Positions 28,807-39,178 are shown, numbered from the stretch's first letter. The stretch: DNA of 64,000 bases from Pichia kudriavzevii (GCF_003054445.1 NC_042509.1:1054001-1118000), one strand, 5' to 3'. Made by a program: numbers and translations. Notes: generated by a model not told the origin, from the letters alone.

Positions 28807-29973
28807 ATGGTTGGCATAGTTCCAGATGTGTGGGAGGATGTTTCTGATCCGAGTGACTGGAAAAATACAAAGTACCCAGATTTGGCCAATCTTGATTCTT
28901 TAATGAGATGCCAAATTTGTAAAGAATTTCTTCAAGCTCCAGTTTTGACTACCTGTGATCATATATTTTGTTCTATGTGTATTAGAAGGACTATTTCGAA
29001 CACGAACAAGTGCCCAATATGTTCAGAGGAAACTTATGAAAGTGGGCTAAGAAAGGTTTTGTTGCTTGACAGTATTGTCAGGTGGTTTGAAAACAAAAGA
29101 CCGAGTTTGATCGAGTCATTACAAATTGACCAAATAGAAGATTCTGTTGACGAAGATGGACCTTCAATAAAGGAGGAACTTAATAGGATAAGTGAGAATG
29201 CGGAGGCCTTGGAGACTGCATCGTCGAGCAGTGAACAATTAGCTGAGTGTCCTGTTTGTGGGACATGCATGAATGTTAATGAATTACAAGAAAAACACAT
29301 TGAAGAATGTTTGGGCAATGCTCAACCGAGTAGCAAAGAAACAAAATCTGTACGAAATAGTCCTAACAATGTTGTAGGATATTTTAAAATCAAAACTAAC
29401 GTTACAAACAATATTCCTGAAAATGTACAACTACAAAACAGCAAGATTAGAAAGAAAAAGAGACTGCCTAATTTAGATACTTCATTGTCGTTCAATAAAT
29501 TAAAAGAAAAAATGAATTCATTGAAGTTACCAGTCAATGGTAACAAAACAGAACTTGAAAATCGTATGAGAGAATATATCAATTTGTATAATTCCAATTT
29601 AGATTCAATCCACCCGGTTTCGGAGAGATTATTAATAGATAAATTACGGAAATGGGAAGCTCTAAATGATAGGAAGGCTAATCTGAAAAGTGGGAGAGAT
29701 TCCCCGCCTATAAATGCCGACGAAAATACCATCAAACGACAGAAGAAAGAGCACGTTTCATGGAATCGACAGAATAGTGGGCAGTATATGGAGTTAATTG
29801 CATTTGCAAAGCTGAACATGCAAAAGCTGAGAAATAAGGAGCAGGCAGAAAGAAATGAGAAGCAGACAGAAAGAAATGAGAAGCAGACAGAGAAAAACAA
29901 AGAGGAAAATGATTCGTTGAACGACGATAGTGGGGATGCGTTTTCTGACTTGGAAACTGAACTTATTTCATGA
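28807..29973 (+). CDS. RAD18: Rad18, E3 ubiquitin ligase for PCNA
   Basis: Rad18 with Rad6 monoubiquitinates PCNA at stalled replication forks to start translesion synthesis or template switching. Domains in order are a C3HC4 RING with zinc ligands Cys35, 38, 50, His52, Cys55, 58, 69 and 72; a UBZ-type zinc finger starting near 148 (CPVCGTC...HIEEC); and a SAP DNA-binding helix pair at about 230-265 (FNKLKEKMNSLKLPVNGNKTELENRM). The C-terminus contains three copies of a short AERNEKQ-type repeat and an acidic end. At 388 residues it is shorter than S. cerevisiae Rad18 (487) but the domain order is complete. The start is the ATG at 28807. Confidence 0.94.
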   Translation: MVGIVPDVWEDVSDPSDWKNTKYPDLANLDSLMRCQICKEFLQAPVLTTCDHIFCSMCIRRTISNTNKCPICSEETYESGLRKVLLLDSIVRWFENKRPSLIESLQIDQIEDSVDEDGPSIKEELNRISENAEALETASSSSEQLAECPVCGTCMNVNELQEKHIEECLGNAQPSSKETKSVRNSPNNVVGYFKIKTNVTNNIPENVQLQNSKIRKKKRLPNLDTSLSFNKLKEKMNSLKLPVNGNKTELENRMREYINLYNSNLDSIHPVSERLLIDKLRKWEALNDRKANLKSGRDSPPINADENTIKRQKKEHVSWNRQNSGQYMELIAFAKLNMQKLRNKEQAERNEKQTERNEKQTEKNKEENDSLNDDSGDAFSDLETELIS

Positions 29974-30020
29974 ATATACGGTGGTATGTCGAAAATCTAA
30001 TGTATAATAGTCTACAGTTT

Positions 30021-30941
30021 TTATATAAAGTTAACACTAATGTCCTCAACTTTAGATGTAATAAGCTTTCTGCTTTCTATTAGTTTCAAATCTGGAATGT
30101 AGAGCTTACCATTGACAAGTTTCTGAGTTTTGGATTCATTGGACACGATAGCATAACTCAATTTCAGAACTGACTCGACGACTGAAACTGTTTTACCCAA
30201 AGCGTCTGAAAGTTTCCTGGTATTGAAATATTCATCTGTCAGTAATCCCAAAAATAAATCACCAGAGCCAGAAAAGAGAGCATCGATTTCATCTACTTTG
30301 TAATAAAACGTGCTCTTGGCATCACTGCCAATACAATATAATGAACCACTGATATCTACAGAAGTAACAACCACATTTCTGATTGAGGAGTACTTTTTGA
30401 AAAAAATGTCAAGTGACTTCGAAAGAGAATCCCATGAGGCAATCTTAACACCTGTTAATTGTTCCATTTCAAACCCATTGGGCGTTAGTACATCAATTTT
30501 GTACTTATTTAATGATAAAAAATGCTCGTATCTAGCGGGGATTTTTGGGTCAACGTATACCCTTCCATTGTCCCCCAATATTGGATCCATTACCACAATT
30601 TCTTTGCCATTGAATGCAGGCAGGATTTCGTTCCATAAAACATCTAAATTGGATTCGCTTGCAACATATCCGACTATCAACGCATCGTAATCCTTTAACA
30701 TAGTTTGATCTTTCAAACCTTGGAAAATATCACTGATTGTATTCGAATCTGTTTTTGATCCTTTTAGTTTCCCATGTCCTGCATGGTTTGACAAATTTGT
30801 CGTATTAATTGTATCAACATTCCAATTTCTTAAATTTAGGGGGAATTGAATAGAATCATTCCCCACGTGACCATGCACAACATGTGAGGATATGCTTAGG
30901 ACGTTTCTGGTTGGTACGATATCTTCCAAAGTGCGATTCAT
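30021..30941 (-). CDS. Pyridoxal kinase (Bud16/Bud17 family)
   Basis: The 306-residue protein belongs to the PdxK branch of the ribokinase fold and should phosphorylate pyridoxal, pyridoxine and pyridoxamine to make vitamin B6 coenzymes. Visible blocks are VLSISSHVVHGHVGNDSIQFPL near the N-terminus (substrate site), VVMDPILGDNGRVYVDP in the middle, LTPNGFEMEQLTGV, and the anion-hole/catalytic region SGSGDLFLGLL, where GSGD supplies the catalytic Asp. Length matches Bud16 and Bud17 (about 312-317). The SHVVHGHVGN motif looks nearer Bud16, but I do not decide between them. It is convergent with RAD18, 47 bp apart. Confidence 0.88.
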   Translation of the reverse strand: MNRTLEDIVPTRNVLSISSHVVHGHVGNDSIQFPLNLRNWNVDTINTTNLSNHAGHGKLKGSKTDSNTISDIFQGLKDQTMLKDYDALIVGYVASESNLDVLWNEILPAFNGKEIVVMDPILGDNGRVYVDPKIPARYEHFLSLNKYKIDVLTPNGFEMEQLTGVKIASWDSLSKSLDIFFKKYSSIRNVVVTSVDISGSLYCIGSDAKSTFYYKVDEIDALFSGSGDLFLGLLTDEYFNTRKLSDALGKTVSVVESVLKLSYAIVSNESKTQKLVNGKLYIPDLKLIESRKLITSKVEDISVNFI

Positions 30942-31217
30942 AAGTGGCTTTCATAAGAAAAACTAGATCTGACAGAAAATGAGACAGTTAGGCAGAAAGA
31001 AGAATGGATCAAAGATAACGACTTACTCTCACCCATGAAAATTGCGTCTGCATTGGAGATGCTTTGTCGTTGTTACCCAACGTAATGTAACTTTCATTTT
31101 TTTTTTCGTCATTCCTTTATTTTTTCTAGAAAGAGAAATTAAGTCATTACAAAAGCGTTACATAAAAACAACTAATATATGATACTAGGAAAGCATTTAT
31201 TCAACCATATATACAGT

Positions 31218-32651
31218 TTAATCTTCTAAACCTAGGGAGAGGCCCGCAACTTCCCTCTTGTGAGCAAGTGCAGCAATAATGGCAGCACCAACACCAGAAC
31301 CATCCAAGGCAGTGACAATTCTAATAGGATGTTCACTTTGTGGCATTTCGTGGCCCCAACCAAAAACGTCAGCAAGGCCTTCGGCTGCACGACTAGCAAA
31401 GTTAGGATATTTCAGGTAAACAGAGCCATCAGCTGCAATATGACATTTCTTGTAGCCACGTTTCTTACAAACAGCAGCAACACCACAGATTGACAATCTT
31501 GCAGCTCTGTTGCTGATCAATTGGGCAGCAGCCTTGGCAAATTTAACTTCGTCCGTCGTTGCATTAGGATACTTGAATTCATCTGCAAATAACTTTTTAG
31601 CAGTGACCAAATCATCAGACTCGTCAAGTTCTATACGAGAAAGAAAGGAAGCGTCAATACACTGTGGAGTATTGAGACACTTGACAAATTCAGCAGGCGC
31701 ATCTTCAAAGGTGATACCTTCAGTGTAAGCTTCCAATAGTGTCAACCTTAACAAATCACCCAAGTAGAATCCTGCCGTCATTTTCTCAAAAGTTTGCTGG
31801 CCAGGTCTTGGGGAAGTTTCGTCGATAGTAATATCAAATCTAGTACGTGGGATAACCTTATGTGCATTGTCAAAGGAACCGTACTCACAGTTGATCAGCA
31901 TTGGGGAATCCTCAGGAATATCCTTAGGGAATCTACCTTTGTATTTGGTAATATTTGATACTTTTTCGTAGTAAGCACCGTTAACACCCGTACCAAAGAT
32001 ACAACCCATTTCAGTCAAAGGATCAACATATCTAGAAGCAACTAAAGTACCACAGGTATCGTTGATCAAAGCAACAATCTTAATTGGAACATTTCTTTCC
32101 TTTAACTTTTCAGTTAACAAAGGAACAACATCTTCACCTTCAACGCCTGGAATATCAAAACCTTTAGTCCATCTTTGTAAGACACCGGAGTTGATACGGC
32201 TCTGGGTTGCCGGGTAAGAAAAAGTAAACCCTAATGGGAAGACCTTGTTTTCTGGAATGCCTTCAGGGTGTTTATCCTTCAAGAATTGATCTAGTTTTTC
32301 TGCCATAAAATCAAACAGAACGTTTCTATCCTTGACCGTACGAATACCGTCTGGTAATTTGTAGAAAGCTTGATCCGTTTCCATCTGACCTTTACCCTTC
32401 AAATGGACAATAACGACCCTCAAATTGGTACCTCCCATATCCAGAGCTAGGTAGTCGCCCGTTTCGTCACCTGTTGGGTATTCCATGACCCAAGCAACAT
32501 TCATTGGAATACCCAATGGATCGGTACCATCCTGTAAACCTCTGTCCAGTTCTTCGATGAAATAGTCAATAATCTTGTGCAAGCTAACAGTAGAGACATG
32601 AAAGTCTTTGTGAAGCTTTTCAGTGTATAAATCTAGTTTGGAGTTTGTCAT
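31218..32651 (-). CDS. HXK2: Hexokinase (HXK1/HXK2 type)
   Basis: Hexokinase phosphorylates glucose and fructose at the start of glycolysis. The 477-residue protein has the full yeast hexokinase signature set: phosphate-1 loop LALDMGGTNLRVV (Asp71-Gly73), sugar-binding LGFTFSYPATQSRINSGVLQRWTKGFDIPG, catalytic Asp near 198 in ALINDTCGTL, IFGTGVNGAYYEK, INCEYGSFDN, SPRPGQQTFEKMTAGFYLG, and adenosine-binding DGSGVGAA. QRWTKGFDIPG and GVNGA favour hexokinase over glucokinase. The N-terminus begins MTNSKLDLYTEKLHKDF and lacks the S. cerevisiae VHLGPKKPQ leader, which contributes to Hxk2 nuclear/Mig1 interaction. Promoter boxes resembling Mig1 sites lie 160-575 bp upstream. Confidence 0.95.
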   Translation of the reverse strand: MTNSKLDLYTEKLHKDFHVSTVSLHKIIDYFIEELDRGLQDGTDPLGIPMNVAWVMEYPTGDETGDYLALDMGGTNLRVVIVHLKGKGQMETDQAFYKLPDGIRTVKDRNVLFDFMAEKLDQFLKDKHPEGIPENKVFPLGFTFSYPATQSRINSGVLQRWTKGFDIPGVEGEDVVPLLTEKLKERNVPIKIVALINDTCGTLVASRYVDPLTEMGCIFGTGVNGAYYEKVSNITKYKGRFPKDIPEDSPMLINCEYGSFDNAHKVIPRTRFDITIDETSPRPGQQTFEKMTAGFYLGDLLRLTLLEAYTEGITFEDAPAEFVKCLNTPQCIDASFLSRIELDESDDLVTAKKLFADEFKYPNATTDEVKFAKAAAQLISNRAARLSICGVAAVCKKRGYKKCHIAADGSVYLKYPNFASRAAEGLADVFGWGHEMPQSEHPIRIVTALDGSGVGAAIIAALAHKREVAGLSLGLED

Positions 32652-33378
32652 AATGTGTTAAAAGTTGTTGTTGTTGTTGTTGTGTGTGTAGTGGACTTCA
32701 GGATATTTACAGTTGCAACGTGGCGGGAAACAACCTACTCGGAACATCCACCCGCTTTATATAGACGTCTGCGCTTTCGTTGAGGAAAAACAAGCTTTCG
32801 TTTTCCCCCCACCACTTTTATGTGGGGTGACCTAGTTCTATGCGATTCCGGTCGCAGGAAATATTCCTACAATTAATTAACCTTGTAAATATCGTCCCAC
32901 ACAGAATGGCCAGGTCCTTTGTACAAAAAATAAACAAACCCTTCTCTTGGTTTCCACAACCACAAGACCTTTGTTAGTACTTGCTGTGAGATCTACGGCA
33001 ACCTTGTATACAATCAACTACGCCCTCTCCTTAAACTAGATAAACACACGAAGCGCCGTTCCCACAATTAATCCGACAGTCACGTTAAAAGTAGTGGAAA
33101 TATCCCATTAAATAAGCATTACGTGTAATTTCTGCACCACAGGATTTGTTTTTCCCCCATTGTTCCGATGCTGCACGCTGTATTGCACAACTTTTTCCGG
33201 GGAAACGAAAAAAAAATCGCGGGGAATGGGGGCTATGGGGAAAAACTCGAGAGTGGAAATATCGGAAATGATGGGACGATAGGAGGGTTGTTTAGAGTGA
33301 AGGGCAGATGAGGTGACCGGGTCTTCCATAATATAGAGTATTTACAGATACACATGGGGTTTATATTTATAGCAGGAA
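32652..33378 (-). promoter_or_regulatory. Hexokinase upstream region: TATA element and Mig1-like GC boxes
   Basis: A TATATA lies at 32758-32763, about 107 bp before the hexokinase ATG. Three sequences fit the Mig1 pattern of an A/T stretch followed by [GC][CT]GGGG: TTTTATGTGGGG at 32816-32827 (with an inverted CCCCAC at 32807-32812), TTTTTCCGGGG at 33192-33202, and AAAAAATCGCGGGG at 33211-33224. GTT and GT repeats lie just before the ATG. No other gene is seen in these 727 bp. Confidence 0.5.
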
Positions 33379-36300
33379 TCAAGCATCATTAATATACCCA
33401 CCGTCTACACACATGTTGTAGAATTGAGACTGTGGGTTCGAAAGTAACTCATTTGGGCTGGCAAATTCAGCTATCTCACCATTGTCTAATACTAAAATAC
33501 GGTCACTGTCCATAATTGTGTTGAGACGATGTGCAATAGTAAGAATTGTCAGGTGGTCACATCTGGTTCTGATTGTTTGCTGGATAACATTATCTGTTTC
33601 TGTGTCAATACTACTAGTAGCCTCATCCAAGATCAAGATCTTGGAAGGACACTCCTTCGAGTGAGACCCCTTTTGGGTCTTGAGTAGAACTCGTGCGAGA
33701 CATACCAATTGACGCTGTCCAACGGATAAATTACCTCCACTCTCAGTAATCAAACAGTCCAATGGATCTTTCATTTTATTTTGATCGCTAGACATCTTGT
33801 GTATGTGCTCCTCTAATCTTGACATACGTAAGGCTTCCCAAATTTGTGTGTCATCGTATTCACCAAGTGGATCCAAATTGTACCTAACTGTACCTTCGAT
33901 GCATTGTGCATCTTGCGGTATGATTGAAAGCTTCTTACGCAAATCGTGCAATCTAAGATAGCTTGTGTTGATTCCATCAATAGTGATATTGCCACTGATT
34001 GGCTCGATAAGTCGGAAAATCGACAATACTAACGAAGATTTTCCTGCACCGGTCCTGCCAACAATACCTATTTTCTCTCTGTTCAAAATAGAGAAGCTGA
34101 TTTTCTTTAGAACCGGATCTAAGTTCTCCCTATATTTTGTAGAGAAGTCGTTGAATTCAATTGTACCCTCCCTTGGCCAGTCATTTGGTGGTATAATCAA
34201 TTTATCTTTATATTTATCTTCGTCGCACTCTGGTTTTAACTTGCAGTATTCAAATATACGTTCACAACAGATAACATCACTCTCAATCTCAACTGATCTT
34301 CTAACAATAAAGCTCAACGAGGATGTCACCCTGATCGCATAACTCATAATCAACCCAATTAGACCAGAGCTCATTCTGTGGTTAGAATAAAGTGTACTAA
34401 GTGCCAAAAATGAGGTACTTAGTGTGATCAATGATCCAATAAATTGTAGCCTCGTGGACAACCATCTGTTAGTTGACTTATAACAATAAGACGAAACTTG
34501 GTTATTGTCTATGTTAGCCGAATTTATAAATGAAAATCTGGAAATTTGTCGATATGCTCTAATTGTATCACACCCGTTTAAACTTTCTTGGATAAGCGCA
34601 AGAATCGGACTCTTTGAGATACTCATAATTCTTTTCAAATCTCTAATAGTATTAATGTAGTACTTTTGATAGTAGCTGTAAATAAACGAAAGGAATATGA
34701 TAATGACAACGAAGAATGGCATGTTGTATCCAATAATGATTAATGTGAATATAGTTTTAACTATCGAACTGAACAACGCTGAAAAAACTCTTGGTAATGC
34801 ACTATCTATTTTTCTCATATCCTGACTGAATCTGTTCAATATTCTACCTAGTGGTGTGGTTTCAAAAAATTGTAATGGCGAATTCAAGACCGATTTAGCC
34901 ATATCCGAATGTAGCTTTTTAGATGCCCTAATTGAACATAGTGTCCACATGCACATTGCTCTAATCAATGTGAAAAATCCTGATCCAATACCCAATAATG
35001 CGTAAATGCCAACATACTTGAAAACGTTCTTGTTGGAACCGTTCTTAATATTATCTTCAGACCAATGCATTAGCCAGTAGTTACTGCATATTGACAAACC
35101 AACAGTGATAACCACAAATGACAAAGTTATTATGATACCTGAATAAGAACAGGCATTGGCATACTCTTTAAAAATCGACCACTTCACATGACCTTTTTCC
35201 TTTTTCTCCTCAGTTTGGTTCATCCTTCTTTCAATATCATCAATAACAACTTTGTAAGACGCCACGCTAGCGGCTTTTAGGGTCGAAATCTCTGCCTCCT
35301 CTAGATTACCAGATGTTTTATTCTCAAATCGAATTAGTTCTTCACCGGTATTTTCGTCGAAGTTAACGCCAAGAGGTCCAACACCTTCGTATTCACCCTC
35401 CTCTAATACATCTGTTGTCAGCTGAGGGTCATCTAATGTCGGAGATTCGGAACTTGATTTATAGTCCCCCTTTTCAACATTCGATTCTTCATTGAATCCA
35501 TAATCTTGAATTAATTTGTAAATCTCGCTAGATTTGTCATTCAAGATTTTGTCAATTGATCCTGACTGAACCAAAGTGTTGTCTTTTATTAGATATATGT
35601 CATCCGCTTGATCCAACACTTTGATTGAGTTAGTACAGAGTATTCTAGTTTTTGATCTTAGAATACCATTCTTACCTAATACACAGTCAATCAATTTCTG
35701 TCCAACATGGGCATCAACCGCACTCAGAACATCATCCAAAAGGTAAACATCAGCTCTGGCATATATTGCACGAGCAAGTGAGAGTCTAGCTTTTTGACCA
35801 CCTGATAAACTGATACCTTTCTCACCAACTAATGTTTCATGGCCATCTGGTAGAATTTCTAAATCGGGTAGTAACTGGCAAACACTTATAGTTTTATTAT
35901 AGAAATCTTCGTCATATTTATGCCCAAATATAATGTTCTGCTTGAATGTTGCATTAAGAATCCATGGAACCTGAGAGCAATAAGCAACAGAGCCTGCAAA
36001 CTCAATAGTCGGCTTCACGTCACGGTGTGATGGAACCATATATAATTCACCCAAAATACATCTCAAAAGAGTAGATTTACCTGATCCAACTTTTCCTAGC
36101 ACACAGATCAAGTCTCCTTTTTTAGCTTGGAAATTTATGTTTCTCAAGGCGGGAGCTTTAGTACCTTCAATAGATTCCTCCTCGTCTTCGCAGTTATCGT
36201 TATCTTTATATCTCTGCTGTGGGGGTTTGTTCCATAGAAACGTTGCATTATCAATAAACACCGTCTGTTTACCAACAGTGCTGACGGTTGGTAATTTGGT

Positions 36301-38049
36301 CACTAGATCAGTATCCATTTCATCTGCTCTTAGGAAGGACACAATTCTTGTCAAAGAGACATTGCATTCAATGAGAGCAGTGATTAATGAAGGAATAGCA
36401 AATATAGGATCGGACAATAAATCAAATAGTGACAAAGCAGGGAAAACAATCTCTGGAGACAATGGGATATCGGAGATGTAAGCAAACATTGCAAAGGTGG
36501 AGCATGACACAAAGAATGGAACACAGGTCCAAGCAAAGTTTATTCCCGCAGACAGAATACCAATTTTGTTTAAATTACTCAACTCTTTATCGTCTCTCAA
36601 GATCTTCAATTTCTCCAACATTGGTTCCTCCCATGCATATAACTTAATGGATTTAACATTCTGCAATATCTCCGCAACAAAACTAGTTCTCTTATCTTTG
36701 AGTTTCATTTGCTCCTTATGAAAGGATCTTAAAGATTTGACAAGAAACGTGTTTAAAGGGATCATAATCGCCATAGTTATGATTCCTATAAATGTAGATT
36801 TTCCCAGTAACCAATATAGAGACCACAAACATAAAACTAGCCTTGTGGGTGCACTAACCATGGTTTGTACATATGAAGCCAATGATTCGATTCTCGAGAC
36901 ATCCACAGAGACGTGGTTGATGATATCACCTGTAGACCTGCTATTCCTTTCGTTGAAAGCTAATCGCATTGCCTTATTGTAAATTATGTTCATCAATGCA
37001 GCTTTACAACCTTGTGAAACTTCAACTGTCATTATCATGTATTGGTTGTAGAAGGCAGTACTTGCAAGGTTCGTAAGGAACATCAATATAGAAATAGTCA
37101 ATCCTTTAATAATCAAAGGATTTTCGTCTTCAGTTTTGAAAAACTGGATGAGTTTTCTCAATAGTAAAGGTTGAATAAAGGAAACGATGGATTCCGCCAT
37201 ATCAAACGTCAGTGCACCTAGCACACCCAAACCGAATGTTTTCATCAAAGCTAGCATCAAAGAAGGATTTTCCTTGTGTAACTCCTTGTTCCAGTTGGAT
37301 AATAATCTAGGTGCATTGTATTCGGTGGAAACAATCCTTGGTGGAGGTGGCAAATCTTGTTGTTCTAACCCCCCTTGGTCGTAGGCCAACTGCAGAAGTT
37401 TATTCATCCAGGAAAAAGACAGCTTAGAGAAGACATCAGGTTCTGAAAGGAAGACCTTTTCAGCATCTGTCGAGCTGTAAAATTCTTTATTTGGCTTATA
37501 ATGCAGGTATTCCAAAATGAAAATGAGTCCTGAAATAAGTGGAAGAGAAACAAAGATTACTCTCTCGGAAGTGGACAATCTGGGGAAAATTTGATGATGT
37601 TTTGACAATACTTGTTGAACATTGATAGCTAAAAAAATCAAGAATTGTGATGGCCAATAGAATAGCAACGTGGCTGTAGGGATATGGCTTTTCGACACTT
37701 CCAAAATATGCAACGGAAAAATCACGATAATCAAATTAAACAGGGAGGTAAAATAGGAAACCCGATATAGCAAGACACTATTGGTAAGGCATTTAGAGAA
37801 TAATATGGACACCAAGATAAAAAGCAATCCAACCAACGTAACCTTTAGTTTCTGATGCGGGGTGAGTACCCCTATTCTGCCATAAGTGGACTTCTTTGAA
37901 TATTTGAGTAACTGAACAGAGCCCGATATCACAATGCTTGAACTAAGAACAAACTGAATAAACGCAATAAAGCAGGGCGACAAAGCGTTCGAATCTGAAG
38001 ATACCAATGGTGATGAGATATCACAGCCCCACAATACAGTGGAGTTCAT
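33379..38049 (-). CDS. YCF1: ABCC-type vacuolar conjugate transporter (Ycf1/Bpt1-like)
   Basis: The 1,556-residue full-length ABCC transporter is predicted to pump glutathione S-conjugates, and probably Cd-glutathione, into the vacuole. Order: N-terminal TMD0 with about five spans (1-200), TMD1, NBD1 with Walker A GKVGSGKS (near 651), signature LSGGQKARLSLARA (near 750) and LLDD in Walker B (the degenerate catalytic site typical of ABCC NBD1), an acidic Ser-rich regulatory linker (around 880-960), TMD2, and NBD2 with Walker A GRTGAGKSS (near 1331), LSVGQRQLVCLARVLL and LDEATSSID. The NSIKVLDQADDIYLI segment after NBD1 resembles Ycf1. Only TTG precedes, so the start is the ATG at 38049. It is divergent from the peroxiredoxin gene. 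Confidence 0.88.
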   Translation of the reverse strand: MNSTVLWGCDISSPLVSSDSNALSPCFIAFIQFVLSSSIVISGSVQLLKYSKKSTYGRIGVLTPHQKLKVTLVGLLFILVSILFSKCLTNSVLLYRVSYFTSLFNLIIVIFPLHILEVSKSHIPTATLLFYWPSQFLIFLAINVQQVLSKHHQIFPRLSTSERVIFVSLPLISGLIFILEYLHYKPNKEFYSSTDAEKVFLSEPDVFSKLSFSWMNKLLQLAYDQGGLEQQDLPPPPRIVSTEYNAPRLLSNWNKELHKENPSLMLALMKTFGLGVLGALTFDMAESIVSFIQPLLLRKLIQFFKTEDENPLIIKGLTISILMFLTNLASTAFYNQYMIMTVEVSQGCKAALMNIIYNKAMRLAFNERNSRSTGDIINHVSVDVSRIESLASYVQTMVSAPTRLVLCLWSLYWLLGKSTFIGIITMAIMIPLNTFLVKSLRSFHKEQMKLKDKRTSFVAEILQNVKSIKLYAWEEPMLEKLKILRDDKELSNLNKIGILSAGINFAWTCVPFFVSCSTFAMFAYISDIPLSPEIVFPALSLFDLLSDPIFAIPSLITALIECNVSLTRIVSFLRADEMDTDLVTKLPTVSTVGKQTVFIDNATFLWNKPPQQRYKDNDNCEDEEESIEGTKAPALRNINFQAKKGDLICVLGKVGSGKSTLLRCILGELYMVPSHRDVKPTIEFAGSVAYCSQVPWILNATFKQNIIFGHKYDEDFYNKTISVCQLLPDLEILPDGHETLVGEKGISLSGGQKARLSLARAIYARADVYLLDDVLSAVDAHVGQKLIDCVLGKNGILRSKTRILCTNSIKVLDQADDIYLIKDNTLVQSGSIDKILNDKSSEIYKLIQDYGFNEESNVEKGDYKSSSESPTLDDPQLTTDVLEEGEYEGVGPLGVNFDENTGEELIRFENKTSGNLEEAEISTLKAASVASYKVVIDDIERRMNQTEEKKEKGHVKWSIFKEYANACSYSGIIITLSFVVITVGLSICSNYWLMHWSEDNIKNGSNKNVFKYVGIYALLGIGSGFFTLIRAMCMWTLCSIRASKKLHSDMAKSVLNSPLQFFETTPLGRILNRFSQDMRKIDSALPRVFSALFSSIVKTIFTLIIIGYNMPFFVVIIIFLSFIYSYYQKYYINTIRDLKRIMSISKSPILALIQESLNGCDTIRAYRQISRFSFINSANIDNNQVSSYCYKSTNRWLSTRLQFIGSLITLSTSFLALSTLYSNHRMSSGLIGLIMSYAIRVTSSLSFIVRRSVEIESDVICCERIFEYCKLKPECDEDKYKDKLIIPPNDWPREGTIEFNDFSTKYRENLDPVLKKISFSILNREKIGIVGRTGAGKSSLVLSIFRLIEPISGNITIDGINTSYLRLHDLRKKLSIIPQDAQCIEGTVRYNLDPLGEYDDTQIWEALRMSRLEEHIHKMSSDQNKMKDPLDCLITESGGNLSVGQRQLVCLARVLLKTQKGSHSKECPSKILILDEATSSIDTETDNVIQQTIRTRCDHLTILTIAHRLNTIMDSDRILVLDNGEIAEFASPNELLSNPQSQFYNMCVDGGYINDA

Positions 38050-38626
38050 AGTGGTGTCTACTGGGTATATCAAGAGAGAGGGTATTCCTTAGAATTATCT
38101 GCAAGCATTTCATATCTACCATTATCTATGATTGCAGAAACATATTGTATATTGAAAATTTATACTTTTTGCCTCTAGGGAAGCCTATCCGAGAAAACGA
38201 AAGAATAGCCACCCCAAGCTCATCTACACTATATCATAACTAGAATAATCCTATAAAGACAACCTTTTCATCAATACCACCCGCAGACTTTGAGCTTAAG
38301 AGATTTGTTACTTTGATACCTACGAAAGAACTCTATAGTAATGGCTAGCATGCCTGACAGTCTAGACTTTCCCTTCCATGCTGCCGGAGTTCTCTTGATT
38401 TGGAGCACGTGATCTTTACGCAATTTGTGTGCACATCACGTGATATAGCTCAAAACTCTGCGGTGATTACTAAAGTTTTTACTAATCAATAACTGTGGCA
38501 TGGTTAATAATCAATTGTAGAGGTTGCATAACCTTATAAAAGGAGGGGAGGGGTTGTGAGTAAGACTGTCTAGGGTTGATATTAGACTATTTTTTATTTT
38601 GTATTATTGTTCGCCAAAGGAATACA
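38050..38626. promoter_or_regulatory. Shared divergent promoter of YCF1-like and AHP1-like genes with Yap1- and Cbf1-like sites
   Basis: The 577-bp region carries two Yap1-type elements, TTACTAA at 38467-38473 and 38479-38485 (12 bp apart), and two E-box CACGTG motifs at 38406-38411 and 38437-38442, both followed by AT; the second is the palindrome TCACGTGA recognised by Cbf1. A TATAAAA at 38535-38541 lies about 90 bp before the peroxiredoxin ATG. In S. cerevisiae both YCF1 and AHP1 are Yap1 targets, which supports shared oxidative-stress control here. Confidence 0.65.
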
Positions 38627-39178
38627 ATGTCTATCCAAGCAGGCTCTACGCTTCCTCCTATTCCATTATACTATTTACAGCCAAAAATTGGTGATGTCTG
38701 TCCATATGCGCCGGAAACGATTGATGTTACGAAATTGGAACATCCATTATTGACAGTTGTTGTTCCTGGTGCATTCACCCCAACATGTACAGAAAATCAT
38801 ATTCCACCATATCTAACCACTACTGCCATCGATAGCTTACAAAATGCCGGAGTGAAAACGGTGCTAATTTTGTCCGTTGATTCGCCATTTATTACACGTG
38901 CTTGGGGGGATGACTTAACAAGAGATAAGCCTGAGGTTTTGAAGTATGTTCAAGAAGGATACATCAAGTTTGTATCTGATGCAGGAGCACAATGGTTAAG
39001 TGAGGTTGGATTGGTAGGAGAACCTAAAGATTCATTTGCCAAGGGAGGCCTACGGGGTCTAAGAACAGCAATTCTTACTGACAAGCAAGGTAAAGTTACC
39101 TACGTTGGAACTGATTTAAAGAGAGGTTCTGTTGAAAAGTCAGGGATCGAAGCAGTTTTATCGGCATTGAAAAAATAG
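38627..39178 (+). CDS. AHP1: Prx5-type peroxiredoxin (Ahp1-like)
   Basis: The 183-residue thiol peroxidase reduces hydroperoxides using thioredoxin. The peroxidatic cysteine is Cys54 in VVVPGAFTPTCTENHIPPYL, the Prx5/AhpE-like active-site motif. Next come VLILSVDSPFITRAWGDDL and the FVSDAGAQW segment typical of the family. A second cysteine, Cys25 (GDVCPYA), could act in an intermolecular or intramolecular disulfide. Length agrees with S. cerevisiae Ahp1 (176). The C-terminus (SALKK) is not a peroxisomal SKL-type signal. An upstream in-frame extension begins at TTG, so the ATG at 38627 is used. It is preceded by Yap1-like elements. Confidence 0.87.
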   Translation: MSIQAGSTLPPIPLYYLQPKIGDVCPYAPETIDVTKLEHPLLTVVVPGAFTPTCTENHIPPYLTTTAIDSLQNAGVKTVLILSVDSPFITRAWGDDLTRDKPEVLKYVQEGYIKFVSDAGAQWLSEVGLVGEPKDSFAKGGLRGLRTAILTDKQGKVTYVGTDLKRGSVEKSGIEAVLSALKK

